Origin: Rhodobacter sp.
GTDB taxonomy: Bacteria > Pseudomonadota > Alphaproteobacteria > Rhodobacterales > Rhodobacteraceae
Length of the DNA stretch: 64,000 bases
Direction of reading: 5' to 3'
NCBI GenBank assembly: GCA_020637555.1
Contig: JACKKF010000013.1
Coordinates: forward strand, 768,357-832,356
The position numbers were made by a program, and so were the translations under genes. The notes below the pieces were generated by a model that saw only the letters and a program-made list of their open reading frames with translations, searched no databases and was not told the origin of the DNA. Below are positions 46,084-56,200 of this stretch, in pieces (position 1 is the stretch's first letter; the number at the start of each line of letters is the position of its first letter).

Positions 46084-46961
46084 ATCCAACCGGGCCCGCC
46101 CTGCGCCGCTCGGCCGAGGCGCTCTCGGGCGCGTTGCCGCCCCTGCTCGTCGCTGCCGAGCATCTGGCGAACAGCGTGCTGCCGGGCGCCCATGGCCGCC
46201 GCCGCGCAGGATCGGGCGCCGAGTTCTGGCAATTCCGCCCGGTCCATGCCGGCGATGCGGCCTCGCGCATCGACTGGCGGCGGTCGGCGCGGGGCGACGA
46301 TCTCTTCGTGCGCGAGCGGGAATGGCAGGCGGCGCGGGCGGTGACGCTGTGGGTCGATGATGGCGCGGCCATGGCCTTTTCGGCCGACAAGAACCGCCCC
46401 ACCAAGGCCCGGCACGCGCGCCTGCTGGCGCTGGCGCTGGCGCTGGTCCTGCTGCGGGGGGGCGAACGTGTCGGCCTGGCCGAGGCCGACCTGGCGCCGC
46501 GCGCAGGGCGGGCGCAGGCCGACCTGCTGGCGATGGCGCTGGCGGACGAATCCGTTGCCGGCGGCGAACACGGTGCCGTCGATCTGCACGCAGCGCCGGT
46601 GGGCGGGCATGTCGTGCTGTTTTCGGATTTCCTCGGAGATATGGCCCCGGTCGAAGCGGCGCTGGCGCTGGCGGCCGCACGGTCGATGCGCGGCATCCTG
46701 GTGCAGGTGCTGGACCCGGTGGAGGAGGGGTTTCCCTTTGACGGCCGCACCCGGTTCGAAAGCATGTCCGGACACCTCAGCCATGAAACGCTGCGGGCCT
46801 CCGATCTGCGCAGCGCCTACCGGGACCGGCTGGCGGCGCGCAAGGACCGGCTGGCGGCGCTGGCGCGGCAGACCGGCTGGCACGCCACGACCCTGCACAC
46901 CGACCGCGCGCCCGCTTTGGGTCTGCTGTGGCTGTATCAGGCGCTGGGGGGGCAGAAATGA
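46080..46961 (+). CDS. DUF58-domain protein (MoxR partner)
   Basis: A 293-residue protein with GTG start overlapping the moxR stop by 4 nt. It has the DUF58 core GDAASRIDWRRSARGDDLFVREREWQ and a VWA-like fold after it (VTLWVDDGAAMAF, VVLFSDFLGDM). DUF58 proteins bind MoxR and often act on peptidoglycan or envelope stress. The stop overlaps the next gene (ATGA). Confidence 0.92.
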
Positions 46962-49756
46962 ACCTCGCCGCGCTGGGTTTCGCCGCGCCCTGGGTGTTGT
47001 GGGCGCTGGTCGCGTTGCCGATCCTGTGGTGGCTGCTGCGCGCGGTGCCTCCGGCGCCGGTGCGCCGCAGGTTTCCAGGGGTGGCGCTGCTTCTGGGGTT
47101 GCGCGACAAGGACCCGGAAAGCCAGCGCACGCCCTGGTGGCTGTTGCTGCTCAGGGTGGCGGCGCTGGCCGCGTTGATCCTGGCGCTGGCAGGGCCGGTT
47201 CTGAACCCGTCGCGCGTGGTGCCGGGGCAGGGGCCGCTCCTGGTCGTGATGGATGCAAGCTGGGCCAGCGCCCGCGACTGGCCGCGCCGGATCGAGCGCG
47301 TGACACAGGCGCTGGAGGCCGCGCAGCGTGCCGGGCGCACCGTGTCGGTGGTGGAATTGACCGACCCGCCCGCAGTCGCGCCCGAGTTTCGCGCCGCCGA
47401 TCATTGGCGCGAGCGCCTGCCGGGACTGATGCCGCGCCCCTGGTCGCCGGCGTCGGACCTGCCCGCATGGACCGCCGACCTGCCACCAGGAACCGAGACA
47501 TTGTGGATCAGCGATGGCCTGGCCCGGGACGGGCGCGCCGCCTTGCTGGCCGCCCTGGCCGGATCGGGGCCGGTATCGGTCTTTGAACCCGCGACCCCCG
47601 TTCTGGCACTGGCGCCGCCGGTTTTCGACGGCCAGGCCGTCACCGTGACCGCCCGCCGCACGCCGGGCGGCGTGCAGGAACTGACGCTGAATGCCCTGGG
47701 CCGCGATCCGGCCGGCGCCGAACGGGTGCTGGACCATGCCGCGCTGCGCTTTGCCGCGGGGGCGGTCAACGCCGATGCCCGCTTCGATCTGCCGCCTGAA
47801 TTGCGCAACCGCGTCACGCGCTTTCAGATCGATGGCGCGCGGGGCGCCGGCACCGTCGCCCTGACCGATGACAGCCTGCAGCGGCGCAAGGTCGCCCTGC
47901 TCAGCGTGCGTGAGGGAAGCGAGCGCCTGGCGCTGCTGTCGCCCCTGCATTACCTGCGCGAGGCCCTGCGCCCCAGCGCCGATGTGATCGAAAGCGCCAG
48001 CCTGGACGATCTGCTGCTGGCGGGCCCCGATGTGATCGTGCTGGCCGACATGCCGGGCCTGACCGAGGGCGAATCGCAAGCCCTGCTGCACTGGGTCGAA
48101 GAGGGCGGGCTGCTGTTGCGGTTCGCCGGGCCGCGCATGGCTGGTGCGGGTGCCAGCGCCGCGCTGGGTGGCGGCGGCGGCGGGCAACAGGACGATCCGT
48201 TGCTGCCGGTCCGCCTGCGGGCTGGCGGGCGCACCGTGGGCGGCGCGATGAGCTGGGGCGACCCGCGATCGCTGGCACCGTTCCCCGATCAGTCGCCCTT
48301 TGTCGGCCTGCCGGTGCCGGCCGATGTGGGCATCCGCGCGCAGGTTCTTGCCCAGCCAGGCCCCGATCTGGCCGCCCACACCATCGCCGCGCTGGCGGAT
48401 GGCACGCCGCTGGTGACCCGCGCCGCGCGCGGGGCGGGGCAAGTGGTGCTGTTTCATGTGACCGCCAACGCGGAATGGTCGAACCTGCCGCTTTCGGGTC
48501 TGTTCGTTCAGATGCTGGACAGGCTGGCGATCTCGACGCGCGGCGCCCGTCCCGACGCCGGCGACCTGGCCGGCACCCATTGGCAACCGCAAGAGGTCAT
48601 GGACGGGTTCGGCCTGCTCAGCCGCGCCGACGATCGCGCCGCGGTCCCGGGCGAGGACCTGGCCCCGGTGCTGAGCGGCGAGCGCCAACCCGGCCCCGAT
48701 CTGCAACCGGGGCTTTACGCCGGCACCGCGCTGCGCATCGCCGTCAATGCCACCGACGCGCAAACGCCGCTGACCCCGGCGCAATGGCCCCTGGGCACGG
48801 TGGTCGAAACCGGCGCCCGCCAGGCCGAGGTTCCGCTGGCCGGCTACCTTTTCGCCGCCGCCGCTGCGGTGCTGATCCTGGACGCGCTGGCGACGCTGGC
48901 GCTGGGCGGGCGGCTGCTGCGGGCGGCGATGCTGGTGTTCGCCCTGGGGCTTGCCGCCAGCCCGCGCGCGCAGGCGCAGGCGCCCACGGGCGATGTGGAC
49001 CCGCGAATCCTGCAAGCCACCGAAAACGTCGTTCTCGCCGCCGTCGCCACGGGGGATCCCCAGGTCGACGCGGTTGCACTGGCGGGGCTCAGGGGGCTGT
49101 CCGATGCGCTCTATGCCCGGTCCTCGGTCGAACCGGGGGACCCGATGCGGGTGGATATCGAAACCGATGAACTGTCGGTCTTTCCGTTCCTCTACTGGCC
49201 GGTGACGGCGGATAGCCCGCTGCCCTCGGCGCAGGCCTATGACAAGTTGAACCGCTATCTGCGCACGGGTGGCATGATCCTGTTCGACACCCGCGACGCC
49301 GAGCAGGCGCGCCTGACCGGCGGCACCACGGCCGCCGGCCGTCGCCTGCAGGACATCGCCGCCGGGCTGGACATTCCGCCGCTTGAGCCGGTGCCCGCCG
49401 ACCATGTGCTGACGCGCACCTTTTACCTGCTCACCGATTTTCCGGGCCGCTATCAGGGGGGCACCGTCTGGGTCGAATCCGCCCCTGCCGATGCCCAGCA
49501 GGCCGAGGGGATGCCGTTTCGCAACCTGAACGACGGCGTGTCGCCGGTGGTGGTGGGGTCGAACGACTGGGCCTCGGCCTGGGCGGTCGACGAACAGGGG
49601 GTGCCGATGGCGCAGGTCGGCCGTGGCACCACCGGCGAACGTCAGCGCGAGATGGCGATGCGCTTTGGCGTCAACCTGATCATGTATGTGCTGTCGGGGA
49701 ACTATAAATCCGACCAGGTGCATGTGCCCGCACTGCTGGAAAGGCTGGGACAATGA
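46958..49756 (+). CDS. BatA-like/DUF4159 membrane protein
   Basis: A 932-residue protein. The N-terminal BatA-type membrane hairpin is PWVLWALVALPILWWLLRAV ... VAALAALILALAGPVLNPSR. A VWA-like region and a GATase-like segment (LLAGPDVIVLADMPGLTEGE) follow, then a further hydrophobic stretch near residues ~635-680, and a C-terminal DUF4159 domain (FPFLYWPVTADSPLP, LRTGGMILFDTRDAEQ, GNDWASAW-type end). A fusion typical of alphaproteobacteria. Stop overlaps the next start by 4 nt. Confidence 0.88.
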   Translation: MNLAALGFAAPWVLWALVALPILWWLLRAVPPAPVRRRFPGVALLLGLRDKDPESQRTPWWLLLLRVAALAALILALAGPVLNPSRVVPGQGPLLVVMDASWASARDWPRRIERVTQALEAAQRAGRTVSVVELTDPPAVAPEFRAADHWRERLPGLMPRPWSPASDLPAWTADLPPGTETLWISDGLARDGRAALLAALAGSGPVSVFEPATPVLALAPPVFDGQAVTVTARRTPGGVQELTLNALGRDPAGAERVLDHAALRFAAGAVNADARFDLPPELRNRVTRFQIDGARGAGTVALTDDSLQRRKVALLSVREGSERLALLSPLHYLREALRPSADVIESASLDDLLLAGPDVIVLADMPGLTEGESQALLHWVEEGGLLLRFAGPRMAGAGASAALGGGGGGQQDDPLLPVRLRAGGRTVGGAMSWGDPRSLAPFPDQSPFVGLPVPADVGIRAQVLAQPGPDLAAHTIAALADGTPLVTRAARGAGQVVLFHVTANAEWSNLPLSGLFVQMLDRLAISTRGARPDAGDLAGTHWQPQEVMDGFGLLSRADDRAAVPGEDLAPVLSGERQPGPDLQPGLYAGTALRIAVNATDAQTPLTPAQWPLGTVVETGARQAEVPLAGYLFAAAAAVLILDALATLALGGRLLRAAMLVFALGLAASPRAQAQAPTGDVDPRILQATENVVLAAVATGDPQVDAVALAGLRGLSDALYARSSVEPGDPMRVDIETDELSVFPFLYWPVTADSPLPSAQAYDKLNRYLRTGGMILFDTRDAEQARLTGGTTAAGRRLQDIAAGLDIPPLEPVPADHVLTRTFYLLTDFPGRYQGGTVWVESAPADAQQAEGMPFRNLNDGVSPVVVGSNDWASAWAVDEQGVPMAQVGRGTTGERQREMAMRFGVNLIMYVLSGNYKSDQVHVPALLERLGQ

Positions 49757-51825
49757 GCGGCGCCTCGGTGGTTTTCGATCCGCTGCTGCCCTGGGCCGCC
49801 GTCTGGGGCCTGGGGGCGCTGGCCCTGGCGGTGATGGCCCTGTCGGTCTGGCGTGGTCTGGCGGGCTGGCCCTTGCGCGCGCTGGGGCTGGCGCTGATCC
49901 TTCTGGCGCTGGCGAACCCCGCCCTTCAGACCGAGGATCGCCAACCCCTGCCCGATATCGCCCTGGTGCTGCGCGATGCGACCGGGTCGAACCGGCTGGC
50001 CGGTCGCGCCGATCAGACCGACGCCGCGGCGGCGCACCTCAGCGCCGAACTGGCCCGCCTGGGGATCGAGGAACGCGACGCCACCCTTGCGGACGCGCCG
50101 GACAACGGCGGGTCACAGGTGAATGCCGCGCTGGACACGGCGCTGGCCGATCTGCCGCGTGACCGGTTGGCAGGGGTTTTCGTGGTGTCGGACGGTCTGG
50201 CGCATGACGCGCCGCTGGTGACGCCGCCCGCGCCGCTGCATCTGGTCCAGACCGGCGAGCCTGCCGACTGGGACCGCCGGCTGATCGTCCGCAATGCCCC
50301 CGCCTATGGCATCCTGGGCGAGACCCTGACCCTCACCCTCAGGATCGAGGACGAGGGCAATGTCCCCCAGACCCTGCGCGGCCAGCCGGTGCGCGTGGGC
50401 TTTGCCCTGAATGGCGAGGATCTGCGTTATGCCACCGCGCCCGTGGGCGAGGACATGACCCTGACCCTGACGCTGGATCGTGGCGGGTTGAACGTCCTGC
50501 GCTTTGTCCTGGCTGCGGAACCGGGCGAACTGACGGACCGCAACAACGCGGCCGTCGTGCAGATCAACGGCATCCGGGATCGGCTGCGCGTGCTGCTGGT
50601 GTCGGGCGAGCCGCACACCGGCGAACGAACCTGGCGGAACCTGCTGAAATCCGACCCGTCGGTGGATCTGGTGCACTTCACCATCCTGCGCCCGCCGGAC
50701 CGCCAGGACGGGGTGCCGGTCGGAGAGCTGTCGCTGATCGCCTTTCCCACGCGCGAGCTGTTCGTGGAAAAGATCGACGATTTTGATCTGATCATCTTCG
50801 ATCGCTATCGCCGGCGCGGGATCTTGCCGAACAGCTATTTCGACAACATCCGTCGCTATGTGACCGAGGGCGGCGCGCTGCTGGTCGTCGGCGGGCCGGA
50901 ACTGGCCAGCGCCGAAAGCATCTATCATTCGCCGCTGGGTCAGATCCTGCCGGCGGAACCGACCGCGCGCGTGCTGGAGCAGCCCTTTGCGCCGCACCTG
51001 TCGCCCACCGGCGCCCGCCATCCGGTGACCGAGGGGCTCGATCAGGGGTATCCCCCGGCGACCGACGGCGGCGTTCCCGGCTGGGGCCGCTGGCTCAGGC
51101 AGGTGGATCTGTCGCCGCATTCGGGCGAGGTGGTGATGCAAGGGGTGGATGACCGGCCCCTGCTGGTGCTGGATCATGCCGGGCAGGGGCGGGTGGCGAT
51201 GCTGGCCTCGGATCAGGCCTGGTTGTGGGATCGCGGCTTTGAAGGGGGTGGGCCGCAGGCCGAGCTTCTGCGCCGTCTCGCCCACTGGCTGATGCGCGAG
51301 CCCGATCTCGAGGAAGAAGCCCTGACCGCGGAGGCGCAGGGCCAGACCATGACCGTCACCCGCCGGTCGCTGCACGATGGCCCCCACAGTGTCACCATCA
51401 CCCGGCCCGACGATTCGAGCGTCACGCTGGACCTGACCGAAACAGCGCCGGGGCGCTTCACCGCCCGGTGGCAGGGTGACGAACCCGGCCTCTATCGGCT
51501 GGAATCCGAGGGACTGGATACCGTCACCGTTCTGGGCACGGCAAACCCCCGGGAATATGAGCGCGTGGTCGCCGACAGCGCGCCGCTGGCGCCGCTGATG
51601 GCCGCCACCCGGGGCGGGGTCGCGCCCATTGCGGCCGGTTTGCCGCAGCTGCGACTGGTGGAGCCTGGCCGCCAGGCCTGGGGCCGGGGCTGGCTGGGGG
51701 TGACGCCGCGCGGCGCCTATGTCACCACCGATCTCAGGCTGACGCCGGTGGCGCCGGTCTGGGTGTGGCTGCTGCTGGGGCTGGGGTTGGTTCTGGCCGC
51801 CTGGTTGCGCGAAGCGCGGCGTTAG
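49753..51825 (+). CDS. Large membrane protein with glutamine-amidotransferase-like domain
   Basis: A 690-residue protein, last of the moxR operon. Two N-terminal helices (WAAVWGLGALALAVMALSVW, ALGLALILLALANPAL), a VWA-like part (DIALVLRDATGSNRLAGRAD), a long beta-rich region, then a class I GATase-like fold around residues ~285-500 (VLLVSGEPHTGERTWRN, DLIIFDRYRRRG, YVTEGGALLVVGGPE) without an obvious catalytic Cys. The final helix is VWVWLLLGLGLVLAAW. Presumably a periplasm-facing scaffold acting with the MoxR-DUF58 pair. Its last 4 nt overlap the convergent hisD stop. Confidence 0.85.
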   Translation: MSGASVVFDPLLPWAAVWGLGALALAVMALSVWRGLAGWPLRALGLALILLALANPALQTEDRQPLPDIALVLRDATGSNRLAGRADQTDAAAAHLSAELARLGIEERDATLADAPDNGGSQVNAALDTALADLPRDRLAGVFVVSDGLAHDAPLVTPPAPLHLVQTGEPADWDRRLIVRNAPAYGILGETLTLTLRIEDEGNVPQTLRGQPVRVGFALNGEDLRYATAPVGEDMTLTLTLDRGGLNVLRFVLAAEPGELTDRNNAAVVQINGIRDRLRVLLVSGEPHTGERTWRNLLKSDPSVDLVHFTILRPPDRQDGVPVGELSLIAFPTRELFVEKIDDFDLIIFDRYRRRGILPNSYFDNIRRYVTEGGALLVVGGPELASAESIYHSPLGQILPAEPTARVLEQPFAPHLSPTGARHPVTEGLDQGYPPATDGGVPGWGRWLRQVDLSPHSGEVVMQGVDDRPLLVLDHAGQGRVAMLASDQAWLWDRGFEGGGPQAELLRRLAHWLMREPDLEEEALTAEAQGQTMTVTRRSLHDGPHSVTITRPDDSSVTLDLTETAPGRFTARWQGDEPGLYRLESEGLDTVTVLGTANPREYERVVADSAPLAPLMAATRGGVAPIAAGLPQLRLVEPGRQAWGRGWLGVTPRGAYVTTDLRLTPVAPVWVWLLLGLGLVLAAWLREARR

Positions 51826-53123
51826 TCGTTCAGCCGGTCCAGCCGCGCGCGCACACTCAGCCCGTGGGCCTGCAGGCTTTCGCTGATGGCGAGGGTCTCG
51901 GCCGCCGGGCCGATCGCGCGCAGCGCCTCGGGCGTCATCTGCGCCAGCGTGGTGCGCTTGAGAAAATCCAGCACCGAAAGCCCCGACGAGAAGCGCGCCG
52001 ATCGCGCGGTCGGCAACACATGATTCGGGCCGCCGACATAGTCGCCGATGGCCTCGGGCGTCCAATGCCCGAGAAAGATCGCCCCGGCGTGATGCACCCG
52101 GGGCAGCAACGCCTCGGGGTCCGCCACGCAGAGTTCCAGATGTTCCGGCGCGACACGGTTCGACAGCGCCGCCGCCTGTTCCAGCGAATCGACCACGATG
52201 ACCGCGCCATAGTCGCGCCAGCTTGCCCCCGCGATCTCGCGCCGCTCCAGCACCGCGAGATGACGATCGACAGCCGCCATGACGGCCTCGGCCTCGGCCT
52301 GCGAGGTGGTCACGAGGATCGACTGCGCCACCTGGTCGTGTTCCGCCTGGCTCAGCAGATCGAGGGCGATCCAGTCGGGGTCGCCGGTGCCGTCGCCGAT
52401 CACCAGGATTTCGCTGGGCCCGGCGATCATGTCGATGCCGACGCGCCCGAACACCCGCCGCTTGGCCGCCGCGACATAGGCGTTGCCCGGGCCAGTGATC
52501 TTGTCGACCGGGGCGACGGTTTCGGTGCCATAGGCCAGCGCGGCGATCGCCTGGGCGCCGCCGATCCGGTAGATCACATCCACGCCCGCCAGCCTGGCCG
52601 CCAGGATCACCAGCGGATTCACCGCCCCGCCCGGCGTCGGACAGGCGATGGCCAGCCGTTCCACCCCGGCGACCTTGGCCGGAATCGCGTTCATCAGCAC
52701 CGAGGACGGATAGCTCGCCTGCCCGCCCGGGACATAGAGACCAGCCGCCGACACCGGCGTCCATCGCCACCCCAGCGAGGCCCCTGTCGCATCCTGCCAG
52801 CGCGCGTCCTCGGGCATCTGGCGCGCGTGATAGGCACGAATGCGGTCCGCGGCCAGTTCCAGCGCGGCGCGGTCGGACGGCGTCACCTGCGCACACAGGG
52901 ATTCGATTTCGGCCGGGCTGAAGGCCAGCGTCTCGGGCGTCAGGTCCAGACGGTCGAAGCGCGCGGTCAGCGCGATCACCGCGGCATCGCCACGCGCGCG
53001 CACATCGGCGATGATCGCGGCGACGGCGGCGTCCACATCGGGGCTGTCCTCGCGCTTCATGCCCAGAAGGGCGGTGAAACGGGCCTCGAAATCAGCGTCA
53101 CGGGTGGTCAGGACTTGCGGCAT
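51822..53123 (-). CDS. hisD: Histidinol dehydrogenase
   Basis: A 433-residue zinc enzyme that oxidises histidinol to histidine in the last two steps of histidine synthesis. Signature: IDMIAGPSEILVIGDGTGDPDWIALDLLSQAEHD; the catalytic Glu/His pair is in RVAPEHLELCV and VHHAGAIFLGHWTPEAIGDY, and GLYVPGG and GGPNHVLPT are present. Start at 53123 (MPQVLTTRD) follows GGAGGCCCGCC. It lies downstream of the DUF2948 gene, a conserved order in Rhodobacterales. Confidence 0.96.
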   Translation of the reverse strand: MPQVLTTRDADFEARFTALLGMKREDSPDVDAAVAAIIADVRARGDAAVIALTARFDRLDLTPETLAFSPAEIESLCAQVTPSDRAALELAADRIRAYHARQMPEDARWQDATGASLGWRWTPVSAAGLYVPGGQASYPSSVLMNAIPAKVAGVERLAIACPTPGGAVNPLVILAARLAGVDVIYRIGGAQAIAALAYGTETVAPVDKITGPGNAYVAAAKRRVFGRVGIDMIAGPSEILVIGDGTGDPDWIALDLLSQAEHDQVAQSILVTTSQAEAEAVMAAVDRHLAVLERREIAGASWRDYGAVIVVDSLEQAAALSNRVAPEHLELCVADPEALLPRVHHAGAIFLGHWTPEAIGDYVGGPNHVLPTARSARFSSGLSVLDFLKRTTLAQMTPEALRAIGPAAETLAISESLQAHGLSVRARLDRLND

Positions 53124-53209
53124 GGCGGGCCTCCTCGGTTCTCGGCGGCATAGGGGATCGGACGCGCCGCGTCCAGTTCCCGCGCGTGCGTCGTGATGAC
53201 CTGCCGGGC

Positions 53210-53704
53210 TCAGTCCGGATGGGTCGGCGCCTGCCCCGAGGGCGCCCCGTAAGGCCGGGTCACATCGACCAGTTCGGCCTCGATGCATTCGACCGCCAGT
53301 TCCAGCGCGCCGTCGCCGGCGAAGGTCAGGGTGATCCGGCCGGGCCCCGCGGGCGAGTCCGCGTCCTCAGGGGTTTCCGGGCTGTAGTCGACCGACAGCA
53401 GCGACAGGACCGTGTCCTTGTCGCGCGCCAGGCCCTGGTGGCGCACCGCCAGCACGTCGCCGAACTCCAGCACGGCGCGCACCCGCTCGTACCGGCGGCC
53501 GGTCGCCCGGGCCTGTGCGGCGTCCTCCCAGCGAAAGCGGTTGAGCAACAGCGAAAACCGGCGCCGCCCCTTGGCCCAGGCCAGATCGGCGCCGGTCAGC
53601 ACCGCATCCTGCACCAGGGCCGACAGCACCCCCAGATCCGCCGCATCGCGCGCGATCAATCGCAGCGGTGCCTCGGCCCCATCCTCGAATCGCGCGTCGC
53701 TCAT
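53210..53704 (-). CDS. DUF2948-family protein
   Basis: A 164-residue protein with the DUF2948 layout: PLRLIARDAADLGVLSALVQDAV at the start, then RRFSLLLNRFRWED and the middle RRYERVRAVLEFGDVLAV. Function unknown, but the family sits beside hisD in many alphaproteobacteria. Its start overlaps the stop of a small basic-protein gene by 4 nt. Confidence 0.88.
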   Translation of the reverse strand: MSDARFEDGAEAPLRLIARDAADLGVLSALVQDAVLTGADLAWAKGRRRFSLLLNRFRWEDAAQARATGRRYERVRAVLEFGDVLAVRHQGLARDKDTVLSLLSVDYSPETPEDADSPAGPGRITLTFAGDGALELAVECIEAELVDVTRPYGAPSGQAPTHPD

Positions 53705-53874
53705 GCCTCGTCCTCATCTGCGCGGGCCTTTGCCTGCGCCTTGCGTCGGGCGATATTGGCCTTGAGCGCCGCCTTCACGCGCGCTTCCCTCGCCTGATCG
53801 CCCTTTGTCCCCTTGACCGACTGCACGCGCCGCGCGCCGCCGTCCCGGGGTTCGGTGTCTTTGCCATCGTTCAT
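53701..53874 (-). CDS. Small basic hypothetical protein
   Basis: 57 residues from MNDGKDTEPRDGG (an in-frame Met at 53886 would add four). Acidic N-terminus, then a Lys/Arg/Ala-rich helix (GTKGDQAREARVKAALKANI, ARRKAQAKARADEDEA). Overlaps the DUF2948 start by 4 nt, which supports it as a real gene. No recognised family. Confidence 0.6.
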   Translation of the reverse strand: MNDGKDTEPRDGGARRVQSVKGTKGDQAREARVKAALKANIARRKAQAKARADEDEA

Positions 53875-53962
53875 GGGCCCCGTCATACCCCGCAGCGAAA
53901 AAACCGTCCAGACAGGGCTTGCACAACCCGCGCTTTGCGTCTAATCAGCCGCCCGTGGCGAC

Positions 53963-54037
<75 letters not shown>

Positions 54038-54222
54038 CCCTTCCCCATGATCCAGTCGGACCACACGGGCGCTGACCCGGGGTTGCGCGCGTCGGCAGGC
54101 AGGAATTTGCCTTGGTCCGGGGCAGGCCCGGACAGGCCCGGCACGCGGGCCCGGCACGCGGGCGACCTGCGTTCCGCGGATCAAGGCGATCGCCGAGGAG
54201 GCGTCACATCGAACGCGAGCGC

Positions 54223-54921
54223 CTATTGCGCGGCCGTGGCGGCGCCGAGCTGGCGGCGATGGGCCAGTTCCAGGCTCTCTGCCGTGCGGCGGTAGTGCTC
54301 GGCCAGCAGCGCGCAGGCCTGATCGGTGTCCCGGGCGAGCGATGCCTCGGCAATCGCCGTATGCTCTTCCTCGAGGTTGCGCGCCAGATAGGCGGACCTG
54401 TCGCCCGGACGAAGCACCCGATACCGGGCCGATCCCAGATACAGATTTTCGATGATCGCCTGCATCCGCGCCGAACCGGACGCTGAAACCAGCGCAAAGT
54501 GAAAGTCGCGGTGGCGGTTTTCCAGCGTTTCCCGGCTTTCGGGGTCGCTTTCGTCCCTGCGCGCAAGTTGAAGCTTGAAGGCGTGCAGGGTCGCGACAAT
54601 ACGCGCCTCCCAGGCGTCATCGCCGTGCAGGATCGACCGTTTCAGCGCGGCGGTCTCGACGAATATCCTGGTGTCCATCGTGTCGCGGAGATCTTCCAGG
54701 GACAGGGGCGCCACGCAAAATCCGCGCATGGGCTCGGCAGCCACCAGGCCCTCGGCCGTCAGCCGCGTCAGGGCTTCGCGCAGAGGCGAGAAACCGACCC
54801 CGTAGCGATCCTTCAGTTGCGCCAGCCTGAGCGGCTCGGCCGGCGCGAAGGTGCCGCCCATGATCTCCTGGCGGAGGCGTGCATAGACCTGGGCCGCCAG
54901 CGAGTGAGAGCTTTTTGCCAC
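54223..54921 (-). CDS. GntR-family (FCD subfamily) transcriptional regulator
   Basis: A 232-residue regulator: winged HTH QLKDRYGVGFSPLREALTRLTAEGLV and a C-terminal FCD ligand domain with metal-ligand-type His residues (NRHRDFHFALVSASGSARM, LEEEHTAIAEA, EHYRRTAESL). Divergent from the gentisate dioxygenase gene and separated by a 135-bp AT-rich region, so it probably represses the aromatic cluster until an intermediate binds. Confidence 0.9.
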   Translation of the reverse strand: MAKSSHSLAAQVYARLRQEIMGGTFAPAEPLRLAQLKDRYGVGFSPLREALTRLTAEGLVAAEPMRGFCVAPLSLEDLRDTMDTRIFVETAALKRSILHGDDAWEARIVATLHAFKLQLARRDESDPESRETLENRHRDFHFALVSASGSARMQAIIENLYLGSARYRVLRPGDRSAYLARNLEEEHTAIAEASLARDTDQACALLAEHYRRTAESLELAHRRQLGAATAAQ

Positions 54922-55056
54922 CGGATGGGCTCCTTCTGAATGACCCGTATCTTCGCATATCGCAAGGAAACGGCAAGAGTGTTAAATTTTCGAATATACT
55001 TGTTTTTTGCGATTTCACCTCTAATCTGACCGATGCAAACCACCGGAGGACATTCC
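54922..55056. promoter_or_regulatory. Divergent promoter region of the GntR/gentisate cluster
   Basis: An AT-rich stretch in a GC-rich background. It holds an inverted pair ATCGCAA (54959-54965) / TTGCGAT (55007-55013) and a possible promoter TTGTTT-N16-TAATCT leading toward the dioxygenase. Operator assignment is tentative. Confidence 0.4.
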
Positions 55057-56178
55057 ATGACGCGTCGTCGCGAGAACCATCGAGAATCTGTTGCGGGTCG
55101 GGCGGATGTCGAGGACACGCCTGAATTGCTTGCGTATTACGATGATCTCGAGGCGCTGGATGCGGGGGCGTTGTGGACGGTTGCGAACAAGATCGAGCCG
55201 TGGGAACCGGCGTCGGCGTCGGTTCCGGTTCTGTGGCGCTACCGGGATCTGCGCGACCATGTCCTGCGCTCGGTCGATCTGGTGACGCCCGAGAAGGCGG
55301 GGCGCCGGGTGATCTATCTGAACAACCCCGGGCGCACGGATGTGGCGGCGGCGGTGGGCTGGATCTATGCAGGGGCTTCAGGTGATGCACCCGGGCGAGC
55401 GGGCGTCGGCGCATCGCCATTCGGCCAGCGCGGTGCGCTTCATCATGGAAGGGGCGGGGCCTATACGGTGGTCGATGGCCACAAGATGACGCTTGGGGCC
55501 AATGATTTCGTGCTGACGCCGAACGGCACCTGGCACGAACACGCGGTCGAAGCCTCGGGCACGCCCTGCATCTGGCAGGACGGGCTGGACATCCCGCTGG
55601 TCAACGCGCTCGAGGCGAATTTCTACGAGGTTCACCCCGATCTGACGCAGGCGGTCGCCTATGCGGTGGACGACATGACGAAGACCTGGGGCAACCTGGG
55701 GCTCACGCCGAACGGGGGCGTGGAGCAAGGGCTACAGCCCGATGTTCAAATACGAATGGGCGCCGACCTACGAGGCGCTGGGCAAATACGGCCAGTGCAC
55801 CGACGGCAGCCCCTTTGACGGCGTGCTGATGGAGTATGTGAACCCCGCCAACAACGGGCCGGTGATGAAGACGATGGGCGCCTCGATGCAGATGCTGCGG
55901 CCGGGCGAGCGGACCCGGCGCATCGGCACACCGGCAGCTACCTGTATCATGTGGCCAGGGGGCGCGGGCATTCGGTCATCAACGGCCGGCGGTTCGACTG
56001 GCAGGAGCGCGACATCTTCTGCGTGCCCTCCTGGGCCTGGCACGAACACGCCAATGCCTCGGACCGCGAGGATGCGTGCCTGTTCTGCCTGAACGACCTG
56101 CCGGTGATGCGGGCGCTGGGGCTCTACCGCGAGGAAGCCTTTGGCGAGAACGGCGGGCACCAGCCCCTGACGTCATGA
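55057..56178 (+). pseudogene. Gentisate 1,2-dioxygenase-like ring-cleavage enzyme, four frameshifts
   Basis: A bicupin non-heme iron dioxygenase that opens gentisate to maleylpyruvate. Start at 55057 has CGGAGGA. Recognisable parts, in changing frames: DVEDTPELLAYYDDLEALDA, then the first cupin (MHPGERASAHRHSASAVRF in one frame, NDFVLTPNGTWHEHAVEASG in another) and the second cupin (HRHTGSYLYHVARGRGHSVI, DIFCVPSWAWHEHAN). Indels: an extra G at ~55376, a missing G at ~55456, an extra base at ~55713 and a missing G at ~55918. Fixing these gives a full-length ~370-residue protein with all iron His ligands. 1-hydroxy-2-naphthoate dioxygenase is the closest alternative. Confidence 0.83.
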
Positions 56179-56200
56179 CCCCGGACCGGGACCGACACCG

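Noticed and set aside
46937..49753. 938-residue open frame antisense to the BatA/DUF4159 gene
   Set aside because: Same low-complexity shadow pattern; the plus-strand frame has the start overlap, membrane helices and conserved DUF4159 blocks.
50113..52896. 927-residue minus-strand frame spanning the GATase-like gene and hisD
   Set aside because: It covers hisD in the wrong frame and shows only shadow-type composition.
54136..54161. 13-bp CCCGGCACGCGGG tandem repeat after tRNA-Thr as a phage attachment site
   Set aside because: It is outside the tRNA 3' end and no integrase or duplicate tRNA end is seen.
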